Source of the DNA: an uncultured Dorea sp.
Lineage (GTDB): Bacteria > Bacillota > Clostridia > Lachnospirales > Lachnospiraceae
DNA length: 64,000 nt
Direction: 5' to 3'
Assembly: GCA_910584265.1 (NCBI GenBank)
Contig: CAJTZE010000011.1
Coordinates: 6,682-70,681, forward strand
Shown here piece by piece: positions 43,497 through 51,491 of this stretch. Numbering within the stretch: position 1 is the first letter of the stretch; each line of letters opens with the position of its first letter. Position numbers and translations under genes: made by a program. The notes below the pieces were generated by a model, which was given only the letters and a program-made list of their open reading frames with translations, was not told where the DNA came from and did no database searches.

Positions 43497-43556
43497 GCAT
43501 CCTTGATGGAATCAGTGCCTGCAGAGCTTTTGCTGATTCCATCAAGGGTGCTTCTG
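43497..43556 (+). terminator. Long-stem terminator after glycerate kinase
   Basis: Arms of about 19 bases, GCATCCTTGATGGAATCAG and CTGATTCCATCAAGGGTGC, differ by one mismatch and are followed by a T-rich stretch. It lies about 30 bases after the glycerate kinase stop. Confidence 0.85.
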
Positions 43557-43572
43557 TTTTGAGTATGCTTTA

Positions 43573-43854
43573 TTATTTCTGGATAACTTCGGATACATAC
43601 TGCATTTGGTTTAATGCAACAACCGATAGATGCGGATTTTCTTCTGCGGCATCCGGGCTGGTATATACCTCCACATCGTCTGCGGAGCCTTCATGGGAAG
43701 CGGCACCTGCGGCCAGGCTGCCAAGCTCTGCCTCCACACTGATGCCGCATGCGTGGGCAATTTCGCAGATTTGTTTGGTATTGCAGGCATACATCAAATA
43801 TAAAATCCTTCTATTCCTACCACTTAAAACATGATAAAAACAGAAGAAATTCAA
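43573..43854 (-). pseudogene. Class II fructose-/tagatose-bisphosphate aldolase fragment
   Basis: The recognisable core is ICEIAHACGISVEAELGSL, then SADDVEVYTSPDAAEE. This matches the middle of class II aldolases (VxxAHxxGxSVEAELG, then YTDPxQA). The zinc-ligand sections before and after are missing, and the remaining ends are unrelated. At 93 codons it is about a third of a true aldolase. No upstream ribosome-binding site is visible. Confidence 0.75.
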
Positions 43855-43862
43855 TAAAAATC

Positions 43863-43905
43863 TTGTAATATAAAAAAGACATGCTATAATAATAGTAATT
43901 ATTAT
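43863..43905 (+). promoter_or_regulatory. Rubrerythrin promoter with overlapping palindromic operator
   Basis: TTGTAA (43863-43868) and TATAAT (43885-43890), 16 bases apart with an extended TG, form the promoter. ATAATAAT (43886) and ATTATTAT (43898) form a perfect palindrome overlapping the -10. The shape is similar to a PerR box, and PerR control of rubrerythrin is known in clostridia, but identity of the regulator here is inferred. Confidence 0.65.
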
Positions 43906-43935
43906 CGATTTTGAAGTATGAAGGAGGAAAAAGCT

Positions 43936-44475
43936 ATGGAGTTAAAAGGAAGCAAGACAGAAGCAAATTTACAGGCGGCATTTGCAGGAGAATCACAGGC
44001 GAGGAATAAGTATACCTACTATGCATCGAAAGCAAAGAAAGACGGATACGTACAGATTGCCAATATTTTTGAGGAAACAGCGGCGAATGAAAAGGAGCAT
44101 GCGAAGATCTGGTTTAAGCTGCTTCATGGCGGCGCCGTTCCGTCAACGATTGAGAATTTAAAGGACGCGGCAGAGGGTGAGAATTACGAATGGACCGATA
44201 TGTATGCCGCATTTGCCAAGGATGCTAAGGAAGAAGGCTTTGATGATATTGCGAGATTGTTTGAACAGGTGGGAGAGATTGAAAAGGAGCATGAGGAAAG
44301 ATATCGGAAACTGCTGGCCAATATTGAGGAGGGGCTTGTATTTTCCAGAGAGGGAGATTGTATCTGGCAGTGTGCTAACTGCGGTCATATCGTAGTGGGT
44401 AAGAAGGCTCCGGAAGAGTGCCCGGTATGCGCGCATCCGCAGTCTTATTTCCAGATTAAGGCAGAGAACTATTGA
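43936..44475 (+). CDS. rbr: Rubrerythrin
   Basis: A 179-residue peroxide-reducing non-haem iron protein. The ferritin-like domain (about 1-135) has the two ExxH-type iron motifs (EETAANEKEHAKIW and GEIEKEHEERY). The C-terminal rubredoxin domain has CANCGH and CPVCAHP, the four Cys iron ligands. It protects anaerobes from hydrogen peroxide using electrons from NAD(P)H carriers. ATG 43936 has AAGGAGG eight bases upstream, while ATG 43918 lies before that site. The promoter overlaps a PerR-like palindrome. Confidence 0.96.
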   Translation: MELKGSKTEANLQAAFAGESQARNKYTYYASKAKKDGYVQIANIFEETAANEKEHAKIWFKLLHGGAVPSTIENLKDAAEGENYEWTDMYAAFAKDAKEEGFDDIARLFEQVGEIEKEHEERYRKLLANIEEGLVFSREGDCIWQCANCGHIVVGKKAPEECPVCAHPQSYFQIKAENY

Positions 44476-44476
44476 T

Positions 44477-44611
44477 ATGAAGATTATTATATCTCCGGCC
44501 AAGAAAATGAACATCAATACCGACATGCTTCCGGTAAGAAAGCCGCCACGCTTTCAAAAGGAGGCACAGGAGATGTGCCGGACGATTCAGAAGCAGGCTG
44601 TGGACTTATAG
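44477..44611 (+). pseudogene. yaaA: Remnant of peroxide-stress gene yaaA
   Basis: An ATG one base after the rubrerythrin stop opens a 44-codon frame MKIIISPAKKMNINTD, the exact N-terminal signature of YaaA/DUF328, ending with a TAG. Intact YaaA is about 250 residues, so roughly 80 percent is missing. YaaA limits iron-driven damage under peroxide stress, which explains its place beside rubrerythrin. The deletion joins it directly to the WYL regulator gene. Confidence 0.88.
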
Positions 44612-44631
44612 ATGAAAGAGTGTGAGGGATT

Positions 44632-45630
44632 ATGGCGCGGGGAGGAAATGGAAAGCTGAAGCTTTTGTACTTACAGAAGCTTCTTCTGGAGCGGACGGAT
44701 GAAGAGCATGGCATGACGATGCCGGAGATTGTGAAAGCTCTTGAGGAATATGGGATTTCTGCCGAGCGGAAAAGCCTGTATGGAGACATCCAGACGCTTC
44801 AGGAGTACGGCATGGATATTATCGGGGAACAGAAGGGAAGAGCTTACAGCTACTATGCGGCAAGCCGGGAATTTGAACTGCCGGAGCTAAAGCTTCTGGT
44901 GGATGCTGTGCAGTCCTCGAAGTTTGTTACAGAGCGCAAGTCTAATGAGCTGATCCGCAAGCTGGAGAGCCTTGGCAGCAGGTATGAGGCGAAGAAGCTG
45001 CAGCGTCAGGTTTATGTGTCCGGGCGGATTAAGACGATGAACGAAAGTATCTATTATAATGTAGATGAAATTCATAATGCCATCAGCAATAATGAGAAGA
45101 TCCGGTTTCAGTATTTTCAGTGGAATGTAAAGAAAGAGATGGAGCTGCGCCGGGAAGGGAAATTCTACTGTATCAGCCCCTGGGGCGTGTCGTGGGATAA
45201 TGAGAATTATTATATGATCGGCTATGACAGTGAAGCGGAGACGATAAAGTATTACCGGGTGGATAAGATGCTGAAGCTTTCGGCGGCAGGAGAGAAGAGG
45301 GAAGGGCAGGAAGCATTTGAAGCAATGGATCTGGCAGCGCTGTCCCGGAAGACCTTCAGCATGTTTGCGGGAGAAGAGCAGTACGTGAAGCTGGAATTCG
45401 TTAATGCTATGGCCGGCGTTGTGATCGACCGGTTTGGCAGGGACGTGTCTCTGCTTAAGAAGGACGGGGAGCATTTCGTGGTAAATGTGAATGTGGCAGT
45501 CAGCAGGCAGTTTCTGGCATGGGTTATTTCCCTTGGAGACGGCGTAAGAGTTCTGGGACCGGATACTGTAATTCGAGCACTGAGAGAAGAAGCTGGAAGG
45601 CTGGCATCGGTTTATGGAGGGGAACTATGA
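44632..45630 (+). CDS. WYL-domain transcriptional regulator
   Basis: A 332-residue regulator. The N-terminal winged helix (about 1-80) shows LLYLQKLLLERTDEEHGMTM and ISAERKSLYGDIQTLQ. The central WYL domain (about 135-230) has IRFQYFQWN and CISPWGVSWDNENYYMIGYD, a variant of the WYL strand. The C-terminus (about 255-330) has a WCX-like fold ending VSLGDGVRVLGPDTVI. WYL proteins sense nucleic-acid or nucleotide ligands. The stop overlaps the next ATG by four bases, so it is cotranscribed with the DUF554 gene. Confidence 0.92.
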   Translation: MARGGNGKLKLLYLQKLLLERTDEEHGMTMPEIVKALEEYGISAERKSLYGDIQTLQEYGMDIIGEQKGRAYSYYAASREFELPELKLLVDAVQSSKFVTERKSNELIRKLESLGSRYEAKKLQRQVYVSGRIKTMNESIYYNVDEIHNAISNNEKIRFQYFQWNVKKEMELRREGKFYCISPWGVSWDNENYYMIGYDSEAETIKYYRVDKMLKLSAAGEKREGQEAFEAMDLAALSRKTFSMFAGEEQYVKLEFVNAMAGVVIDRFGRDVSLLKKDGEHFVVNVNVAVSRQFLAWVISLGDGVRVLGPDTVIRALREEAGRLASVYGGEL

Positions 45631-46313
45631 TTGGAACAATTGTAAACACAGGTACCATTGCCGCAGGCACCATCGCAGGCAGTATTGTGAAGAAGGGAAT
45701 CAAGCCGCAGTATCAGGAGTCGTTGTTTAACGCCATGGGCTTTGCGGCAACGATGCTTGGGATTAATGCGGTGGTCAATCATATGCCGGACAGTAAGTAT
45801 CCGGTGCTTTTTATTGTGAGTCTGGCAGTTGGAAGCCTTGTGGGTTCCATGATCGATCTGGACGCGAAATTCCAGAGGCTGGTAAGTAGATATGCTTCGA
45901 CAGGACTTGGACAGGGGCTTTCCAGCGCGGTGCTTCTGTACTGCATCGGAACTCTGTCAATTCTGGGTCCGGTGATGAGTGCTGTATACGAGGATCATAC
46001 CTATCTCTTTACTAATGCGGCACTGGATCTGGTTACGTCAATGGTGTTCGCGTCCACTTATGGAATAGGGATGATATTCGCGGCGCCGATTCTGTTTGCA
46101 TGGCAGGGCAGCATTTACCTTCTGGCATATTATGGGGCGGGCGCATTTTTTACCGATGAATTGATGTGCGAGCTGTCGATCGTGGGAGGCGTGCTGATTG
46201 CAGGCTCTGGTCTCGGCATACTGAAAATCAAGGACTGTAAGACAATGAATATGCTTCCGTCGCTTCTGGTGCCGATTGTGTTTTTTGTTATAAAAGGATT
46301 GATTTCTTCATAA
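45627..46313 (+). CDS. DUF554 membrane protein (YdfK-like)
   Basis: A 228-residue protein with seven hydrophobic segments and the family start IGTIVNTGTIAAGTIAGSIV. Other signatures are GFAATMLGINAV and a C-terminal NMLPSLLVPIVFF helix. The function of the family is unknown, although a small-molecule transport role is likely from topology. The ATG overlaps the WYL regulator stop (ATGA). There is an alternative frame from 45519 that enters the WYL gene and should be ignored. Confidence 0.9.
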   Translation: MIGTIVNTGTIAAGTIAGSIVKKGIKPQYQESLFNAMGFAATMLGINAVVNHMPDSKYPVLFIVSLAVGSLVGSMIDLDAKFQRLVSRYASTGLGQGLSSAVLLYCIGTLSILGPVMSAVYEDHTYLFTNAALDLVTSMVFASTYGIGMIFAAPILFAWQGSIYLLAYYGAGAFFTDELMCELSIVGGVLIAGSGLGILKIKDCKTMNMLPSLLVPIVFFVIKGLISS

Positions 46314-46322
46314 AATTTCAAC

Positions 46323-46351
46323 TTTACTTTAGCGTGCTACTATGCTACAAT
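46323..46351 (+). promoter_or_regulatory. Vegetative promoter of the amino-acid ABC operon
   Basis: TTTACT (46323-46328) and TACAAT (46346-46351) are 17 bases apart, with an extended TG before the -10 (TGCTACAAT). The promoter is 40 bases before the binding-protein ATG. Confidence 0.7.
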
Positions 46352-46390
46352 ACTACTTGGCTATTAGAGTAAAATATGGAGGGAAAGGTT

Positions 46391-47206
46391 ATGAAGAAGA
46401 GATTTATTGCATTTATGTTGTGCATGGCTATGGTATTTTCCATGACAGCCTGTGGCGGAAGTGGTTCGGAAGAGAAGCAGGATGCAGGGGATAATACAGA
46501 AACGGATGATTCAGGAAGTGATGTGGATTACATCAAGGAAAAAGGAACACTGGTGGTGGGAATTACAGAATTTGAGCCGATGGACTATAAGGATGAATCC
46601 GGTGAGTGGATCGGCTTTGACGCGGATATGGCCAAGCTGGTTGCAGACGAGCTGGGTGTTGAGGCGGAATTTGTAGTGATTGACTGGGATACCAAGATTA
46701 TGGAGCTGGATTCTAAGAACATTGATGTTGTCTGGAACGGCATGACTCTGACACCGGAGGTTACATCTGCTATGGAATGCACGAATGCTTACTGCAATAA
46801 TGCGCAGGTAGTGGTTGTGCCGGAAGATAAGAAGGATGCAGATTTAGCGGATCTTACCTTTGCAGTTGAAGCTGGCTCTGCCGGCGAGGCTGCCGCAAAT
46901 GATAAGCAGTTTCAGATGAATGCTGTTGCATCTCAGGCAGACGCGCTGATGGAGACTGCGTCCGGAACCTCTGATGCGGCGATTATTGACCTTCTGATGG
47001 CGGGAGCAATGATTGGAGAAGGAACCAGTTATACAAATTTGATCCATACAGAGGAGCTGACGACAGAAGAGTATGGCGTTGGCTGCCGTAAGGGTTCTGA
47101 TCTGGCTGAGTATATCAATGGAATATTTGTAAAGACCTACGAAGATGGAAGAATGATGGAAATCGCCGAAACATACGGTGTTCAGGAGGCTGTCGTAGAA
47201 CAGTAG
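46391..47206 (+). CDS. Amino-acid ABC transporter substrate-binding lipoprotein
   Basis: A 271-residue solute-binding lipoprotein. The signal ends in the lipobox SMTACGG. An acidic Ser/Asp/Glu linker precedes the type II binding fold, with LVVGITEFEPMDYKDESGEWIGFD, then WDTKIMELDSKNIDVVWNGMTLTPE. These are typical of polar amino-acid receptors (glutamine, cystine or arginine classes). ATG 46391 follows GGAGGGAAAGG. Permease and ATPase follow with short gaps of 17 and 14 bases, forming a complete importer. The substrate cannot be fixed by motif. Confidence 0.93.
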   Translation: MKKRFIAFMLCMAMVFSMTACGGSGSEEKQDAGDNTETDDSGSDVDYIKEKGTLVVGITEFEPMDYKDESGEWIGFDADMAKLVADELGVEAEFVVIDWDTKIMELDSKNIDVVWNGMTLTPEVTSAMECTNAYCNNAQVVVVPEDKKDADLADLTFAVEAGSAGEAAANDKQFQMNAVASQADALMETASGTSDAAIIDLLMAGAMIGEGTSYTNLIHTEELTTEEYGVGCRKGSDLAEYINGIFVKTYEDGRMMEIAETYGVQEAVVEQ

Positions 47207-47223
47207 GCGGCGGGGAACGAAGG

Positions 47224-47880
47224 ATGTTTGGAACAGTAACATTAGAATTGATGAAAGGTCTGTGGACCACATTTCAGGTATTTATTCTGACGCTTATATT
47301 TTCGCTGCCGATCGGACTGGTTCTTGGAATCGGAAGCACCAGCAGATGGAAAATCCTCCGGTATGTGATCCAGATGTTTGTCTGGATCATCCGGGGAACG
47401 CCGCTGATGCTGCAGCTGATCATTATTTTCTATGGTCCAGGCCTGTGGCTTGGCCACAATATCTGGAGCGGCAATGAAGCGGGACGTATTACTGCTACAG
47501 TAGTTGCGTTTGTGATAAATTATGCCTGCTATTTCTCGGTTATTTTCCGTGGCGGTATTGAAGGCGTGCCTGTGGGACAGAGAGAAGCGGGACAGGTGCT
47601 TGGCATGACCAAGAGCCAGATATTTTTTAAGATTACCCTGCTGCAGATGGTAAAGCGTGTGGTACCGCCTATGTCCAATGAGGTTATTACGCTGGTCAAG
47701 GATACATCTCTGGCAAGGATTATTGCGGCATATGAGCTGACTTTTGCCGGATTTTCCTTTATGAAATCAGCGGGCATTACCTGGCCGCTGTTCTATACAG
47801 GAGTATTTTATCTGGCATTTATCGGAATACTGACACTGTTGTTTAATTACATCGAGAAGAAATTGGATTATTTTAGATAA
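47224..47880 (+). CDS. Amino-acid ABC transporter permease
   Basis: A 218-residue HisM-type permease with five hydrophobic segments. The early TLELMKGLWTTFQVFI is typical of polar amino-acid permeases. The coupling motif EAGQVLGMTKSQIFFKITLLQ is intact, as is NEVITLVKDTSLARII. It is a homodimer or pairs with an unlinked permease, since only one permease gene is present in this operon. Confidence 0.95.
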   Translation: MFGTVTLELMKGLWTTFQVFILTLIFSLPIGLVLGIGSTSRWKILRYVIQMFVWIIRGTPLMLQLIIIFYGPGLWLGHNIWSGNEAGRITATVVAFVINYACYFSVIFRGGIEGVPVGQREAGQVLGMTKSQIFFKITLLQMVKRVVPPMSNEVITLVKDTSLARIIAAYELTFAGFSFMKSAGITWPLFYTGVFYLAFIGILTLLFNYIEKKLDYFR

Positions 47881-47894
47881 GAGGTGCAGACGAA

Positions 47895-48680
47895 ATGACG
47901 GTTTTGGAAGTAAAGAATATTGAAAAGCATTTTGGAAGCACCAAGGTATTGAAGGATGTGAGCTTCTCTCTGGAGGAGGGCAATGCACTGGCGATCATCG
48001 GCTCCTCCGGATCGGGAAAGACCACGCTTCTTAGATGCTTGAATTTTCTGGAGAAGCCGAACCAGGGCATGATCCTGGTAAAGGGGAATGCAGTGTTTGA
48101 TGCATCCCGGCCGGTTAAGATGACAGAGCAGGAGCTCCGCAGGAAGCGTCTGCATTTTGGAATGGTATTTCAGGCGTTTCATCTGTTTCCGCAGTATACG
48201 GCTCTGGAAAATGTTACGCTGGCGGAGAAGCTTCTTGCTCAGGAGCGTGCGGATTACAAAGGAAATAAAAAGCAGATTCTGGATGAGATCACAGAGCATG
48301 GAAGAGAGCTTCTTGACCAGATGGGCCTTGCGGACCGGGCGGCCCACTATCCCCATCAGCTGTCCGGCGGACAGCAGCAGCGGGTGGCCATTGCAAGGGC
48401 GCTGGCGCTCAAGCCGGATATCCTGTGCTTTGATGAACCTACATCGGCGCTGGACCCGGAGCTTACCGGCGAAGTGCTGAAGGTGATCCGGGGGCTTGCA
48501 GACCAGAAAACCACGATGATCATCGTAACCCACGAGATGGCATTTGCCAGGGATGTGGCAGACCAGATCATTTTCATGGATGAGGGGTATATCGTGGAGC
48601 AGGGAGAGGCAAAGCAGGTGATTGATCATCCAAAGGAAGAAAGAACCAGACAATTCTTGTCCAGATATTCACAGGGATAA
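47895..48680 (+). CDS. Amino-acid ABC transporter ATPase
   Basis: A 261-residue nucleotide-binding subunit of the GlnQ/HisP class. Walker A is GSSGSGKTT, the Q-loop is VFQAFHLFPQYT, the signature is LSGGQQQRVAIARAL, Walker B is ILCFDEPTSALD, and the switch His is in IVTHEM. All are intact. It energises import by the two upstream genes and ends with a terminator. Confidence 0.97.
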   Translation: MTVLEVKNIEKHFGSTKVLKDVSFSLEEGNALAIIGSSGSGKTTLLRCLNFLEKPNQGMILVKGNAVFDASRPVKMTEQELRRKRLHFGMVFQAFHLFPQYTALENVTLAEKLLAQERADYKGNKKQILDEITEHGRELLDQMGLADRAAHYPHQLSGGQQQRVAIARALALKPDILCFDEPTSALDPELTGEVLKVIRGLADQKTTMIIVTHEMAFARDVADQIIFMDEGYIVEQGEAKQVIDHPKEERTRQFLSRYSQG

Positions 48681-48690
48681 ACGTGCAGGA

Positions 48691-48720
48691 CTGCCGCATT
48701 ATCATATGCGGCGGTTTTTT
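48691..48720 (+). terminator. Terminator after the amino-acid ABC operon
   Basis: GCCGCAT (48693) and ATGCGGC (48706) form a stem around a six-base loop and are followed by TTTTTT. As at 20521-20545, the T-run also begins a palindromic element. Confidence 0.88.
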
Positions 48721-48801
48721 ATTATATAGGAAAATCCTTCGGATTTTCTATATAATAAAAAATAAGCAGCGCTGCTAGGAATATAATAACGCGTGAGTGT
48801 G
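48715..48801. repeat. Palindromic intergenic element, copy B
   Basis: It has the same order as the element at 20539-20636. An A/T-rich hairpin comes first (TTTTTTATTATATAG, AAAATCC, loop, GGATTTT, TATATAATAAAAAA), then a perfect palindrome GCAGCGCTGC (48766-48775), then AACGCGTGAGTGTG (48788). Each copy follows directly on an intrinsic terminator. The bases differ but the architecture and spacing type are conserved. The rest of the gap to 48907 holds nothing I recognise. Confidence 0.6.
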
Positions 48802-48907
48802 CCGGAACTCATTCTCTATTATGCAAAAGTCCAAAATTATGCAGGTATAAAAAGATTTTTTCTCTCATATTATGAATTGAATGGTTCTTTGGACAGGCTT
48901 AAAATAG

Positions 48908-49894
48908 ATGAAGGTGATGAAAGTGGAAGGAAGACAGAAAAAGAGAGAGTATCTCTTTGATAATTATAAGGTATTGCTAATTGTATTGGTGGTGATCGGG
49001 CATTTTATTGACCCCTGTTATGATCAGAATCCGTTTCTATATGAGCTGAAATGGGGAATCGCAGCATTTCATATGCCTGCTTTTATTTTTATATCCGGGT
49101 ATTTCTCGAAGAAGAACCATTCCGTGAAAAAGCTGATAAGCAGTCTGATCATTCCGTATTTTGTGTATGAGGTGATTTACTATCTTGTGTATACCCTGCT
49201 TTTGGACAAGGATACAGAGCTGTATTTTACAAGGCCGAAGTTTACCCTGTGGTATCTTCTGGCTCTGTTTGTGTGGCGCCTGGCGATGCCTGCAGTGAAG
49301 AAGCTGCCGTATTACATGCCGCTAACACTGGCTGGAGGACTGCTGATCGGACTGGCGGGACTTGGTAATTTCCTGTCTATTCCAAGGATCTTGTTTTTCT
49401 TTCCTTTTTTTCTGGCGGGAACGGAATTTGACAGCGCATGGCTTGTGCGGTTTAGAAATACAAAGGGATATGCAGGAGCCCTTGCCATTCTGGGTGCATT
49501 TGCTGTATTCTTATTTACGGACAAGTATCACCGGAGGCTTCCGGTAAAGATATTTTACGGGCGGTATTCCTATGAGGCGCTCGGCTTAGAACCGTTAGAG
49601 GGAATCCTGATAAGAATCGTCTGCTATGGAATTTCCTTTGTATTGATCTATCTGTTTATGCTGGTGCTGCCTTCGGAGAGGAAGTCTTATTCCTATCTGG
49701 GGGAGAGGACCATGGCGGTTTATATTTTCCATGGTATTATCTACAGCTGTGTGAAGCATGAGTCTGACATCCTGCATTCCATCAGAAGCGGCAGGGAGAG
49801 CGCTTTGCTGATCCTGTGCTGCCTGGCACTGGTGTGGGCGGTGTCGAGAAAACCCTTTGTACAATTTACAGACCGGATCGCCCATTTGATGTAA
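48908..49894 (+). CDS. Acyltransferase-3-like membrane protein
   Basis: A 328-residue protein with about ten hydrophobic segments. The early YLFDNYKVLLIVLVVIGHF carries the conserved His of the acyltransferase-3 family, followed by AFHMPAFIFISGYF with the conserved Pro-x-F-x-SG. The family O-acetylates sugars, wall polymers or small molecules at the membrane. Short fucose 4-O-acetylase-like members have this length. The start is uncertain among ATG 48908, ATG 48917 and GTG 48923, because AGGTGAT lies inside the reading frame. The substrate is unknown. Confidence 0.85.
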   Translation: MKVMKVEGRQKKREYLFDNYKVLLIVLVVIGHFIDPCYDQNPFLYELKWGIAAFHMPAFIFISGYFSKKNHSVKKLISSLIIPYFVYEVIYYLVYTLLLDKDTELYFTRPKFTLWYLLALFVWRLAMPAVKKLPYYMPLTLAGGLLIGLAGLGNFLSIPRILFFFPFFLAGTEFDSAWLVRFRNTKGYAGALAILGAFAVFLFTDKYHRRLPVKIFYGRYSYEALGLEPLEGILIRIVCYGISFVLIYLFMLVLPSERKSYSYLGERTMAVYIFHGIIYSCVKHESDILHSIRSGRESALLILCCLALVWAVSRKPFVQFTDRIAHLM

Positions 49895-49915
49895 ATAAGG
49901 AAGGAGAGAAGAGAG

Positions 49916-51256
49916 ATGGAGAACACTTATACAGAAGGATTGTTTCGATTTATAGAATCCAGCCCCACAGCCTTCCACGCGGTGGACAAGATGCGGGAAA
50001 TGCTGGAGAGCCAGGGATATAACAGGCTTTTAGAGGGCGGTAAATGGAATCTTAAGAAGGGCGGCAGATATTACGTTTCTCGTAATGGCTCCTCACTGAT
50101 TGCATTCCGTATTCCAGAGACAGGCTTTTGCGGATTTCAGATCATGGCATCCCACAGTGACTCGCCCTGCCTGAAGATCAAGGCGAATCCAGAGCTGACG
50201 GCGGAAGGGGCATATGTGAAGCTGAATGTGGAGAAATACGGCGGCATGCTCTGCGGCACATGGTTTGACCGTCCGTTGTCTGCGGCCGGGAGGCTGATGG
50301 TACGTGACAAGGATAAGACCGCCATGAAGCTGGTGAATATTGACAGGGATCTGCTGCTGATACCAAGTCTTGCAATCCACATGAACCGGGAAGCCAATAA
50401 CGGTTATAAGTATAATGTACAGAAGGATATGCTTCCGCTGTACGGCTCGTGTACCGATGGGACAGAGATGCGGTTTATGGAATTGGCGGCACATGAGGCA
50501 GGCGTGGAGGAAGAGAATATTCTGGGGAGCGATCTCTATGTGTACAACCGGATGCCGGGCAGCATCTGGGGCGCAGGCGGGGAATTTATTTCCATTGGAA
50601 GGCTGGATGATCTGGAGTGCGTATATGCATCTTTGAGGGGGTTCCTGAACGCCGCGGAAGGAGACAGTATTCCGCTCCATTGTGTTTATGACAATGAAGA
50701 GGTAGGAAGCAGTACCCGACAGGGAGCGGCATCTACATTTCTTGCAGATACACTGTTTCGTATCTGTGAGGCGCAGGGCATGAACGGAGAGGATTACCGA
50801 AGGGCGCTGGCCGCCAGCATGATGGTGTCTGCGGATAATGCACATGCGGTGCATCCGAATTATCCGGATAAATCCTGCCCGTCGAACCGCCCTGTCATCA
50901 ATCAGGGAATTGTGATTAAATTCAGCGGAAACCATAGATATACGTCTGATGCGGTATCAGCGGCATTGTTCCGCCGGATCTGTGAAATGGCAGAGGTTCC
51001 GGTGCAGGAATTTACAAACCGCTCCGATATGGCGGGCGGATCTACGCTGGGCAATATTTCCAGCACACAGGCGGCGGTAAAGTGCGTGGACATCGGACTT
51101 CCTCAATTGGCGATGCATTCCAGCTGGGAAACGGCGGGAGTGAAGGATCTGGAGTATCTTATCCGCGCGGCGGAAGTGTTTTATGAGTCATCCATTGAGG
51201 AAAGCGGCTTTGAAGAATATCAGGTTTTTGTGGGAAAAAACGAAAGAAAAATCTGA
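49916..51256 (+). CDS. M18-family aminopeptidase
   Basis: A 446-residue cytosolic metallo-aminopeptidase of the aspartyl aminopeptidase/LAP4 class. Zinc ligands lie in QIMASHSDSPCLKIK (His-x-Asp), RLDDLECVYASL, VYDNEEVGSSTRQGA (Glu-Glu-Val-Gly-Ser), SADNAHAVHPNY and the terminal MHSSWE. All are present, and the length is normal. The ATG follows AAGGAGAGAAGAG, 21 bases after the acyltransferase stop. It releases N-terminal amino acids from peptides, useful for an organism that ferments amino acids. Confidence 0.95.
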   Translation: MENTYTEGLFRFIESSPTAFHAVDKMREMLESQGYNRLLEGGKWNLKKGGRYYVSRNGSSLIAFRIPETGFCGFQIMASHSDSPCLKIKANPELTAEGAYVKLNVEKYGGMLCGTWFDRPLSAAGRLMVRDKDKTAMKLVNIDRDLLLIPSLAIHMNREANNGYKYNVQKDMLPLYGSCTDGTEMRFMELAAHEAGVEEENILGSDLYVYNRMPGSIWGAGGEFISIGRLDDLECVYASLRGFLNAAEGDSIPLHCVYDNEEVGSSTRQGAASTFLADTLFRICEAQGMNGEDYRRALAASMMVSADNAHAVHPNYPDKSCPSNRPVINQGIVIKFSGNHRYTSDAVSAALFRRICEMAEVPVQEFTNRSDMAGGSTLGNISSTQAAVKCVDIGLPQLAMHSSWETAGVKDLEYLIRAAEVFYESSIEESGFEEYQVFVGKNERKI

Positions 51257-51263
51257 TAAATAC

Positions 51264-51312
51264 AACATAACCTAAAGGCAGGCAGAGGGTATGCCTGCCT
51301 TTAGGTTATGTT
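51264..51312 (+). terminator. 21-bp perfect stem after the aminopeptidase gene
   Basis: AACATAACCTAAAGGCAGGCA (51264-51284) and its exact complement (51292-51312) enclose a seven-base loop. No T-run follows, which is unusual for an intrinsic terminator. It could still terminate, protect the 3' end, or be the footprint of a miniature element. Confidence 0.65.
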
Positions 51313-51360
51313 GGGATATGAATATTACTAATTTCGACATAACAATTTTTAATGTAAATA

Positions 51361-51389
51361 TTGCACATTGATAAAAAATAAACTATAAT
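51361..51389 (+). promoter_or_regulatory. Vegetative promoter of the symporter gene
   Basis: TTGCAC (51361-51366) and TATAAT (51384-51389), 17 bases apart, a close sigma-A match. The transcript would carry a leader of about 95 bases without an obvious riboswitch. Confidence 0.78.
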
Positions 51390-51491
51390 AGATACATTAC
51401 CAATATGGTTTTGAGGTTTACTCTTCTATATCGGGGAAAGAAGGAGTGATCATCAATTAACATCATTTTGGAGAGAAAAGGAGAGAGATTT

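Noticed and set aside
45519..45626. N-terminal extension of the DUF554 protein by an upstream start.
   Set aside because: It would lie inside the WYL regulator gene in another frame, and the family start MIGTIVNTG is at 45627 with an ATGA coupling.
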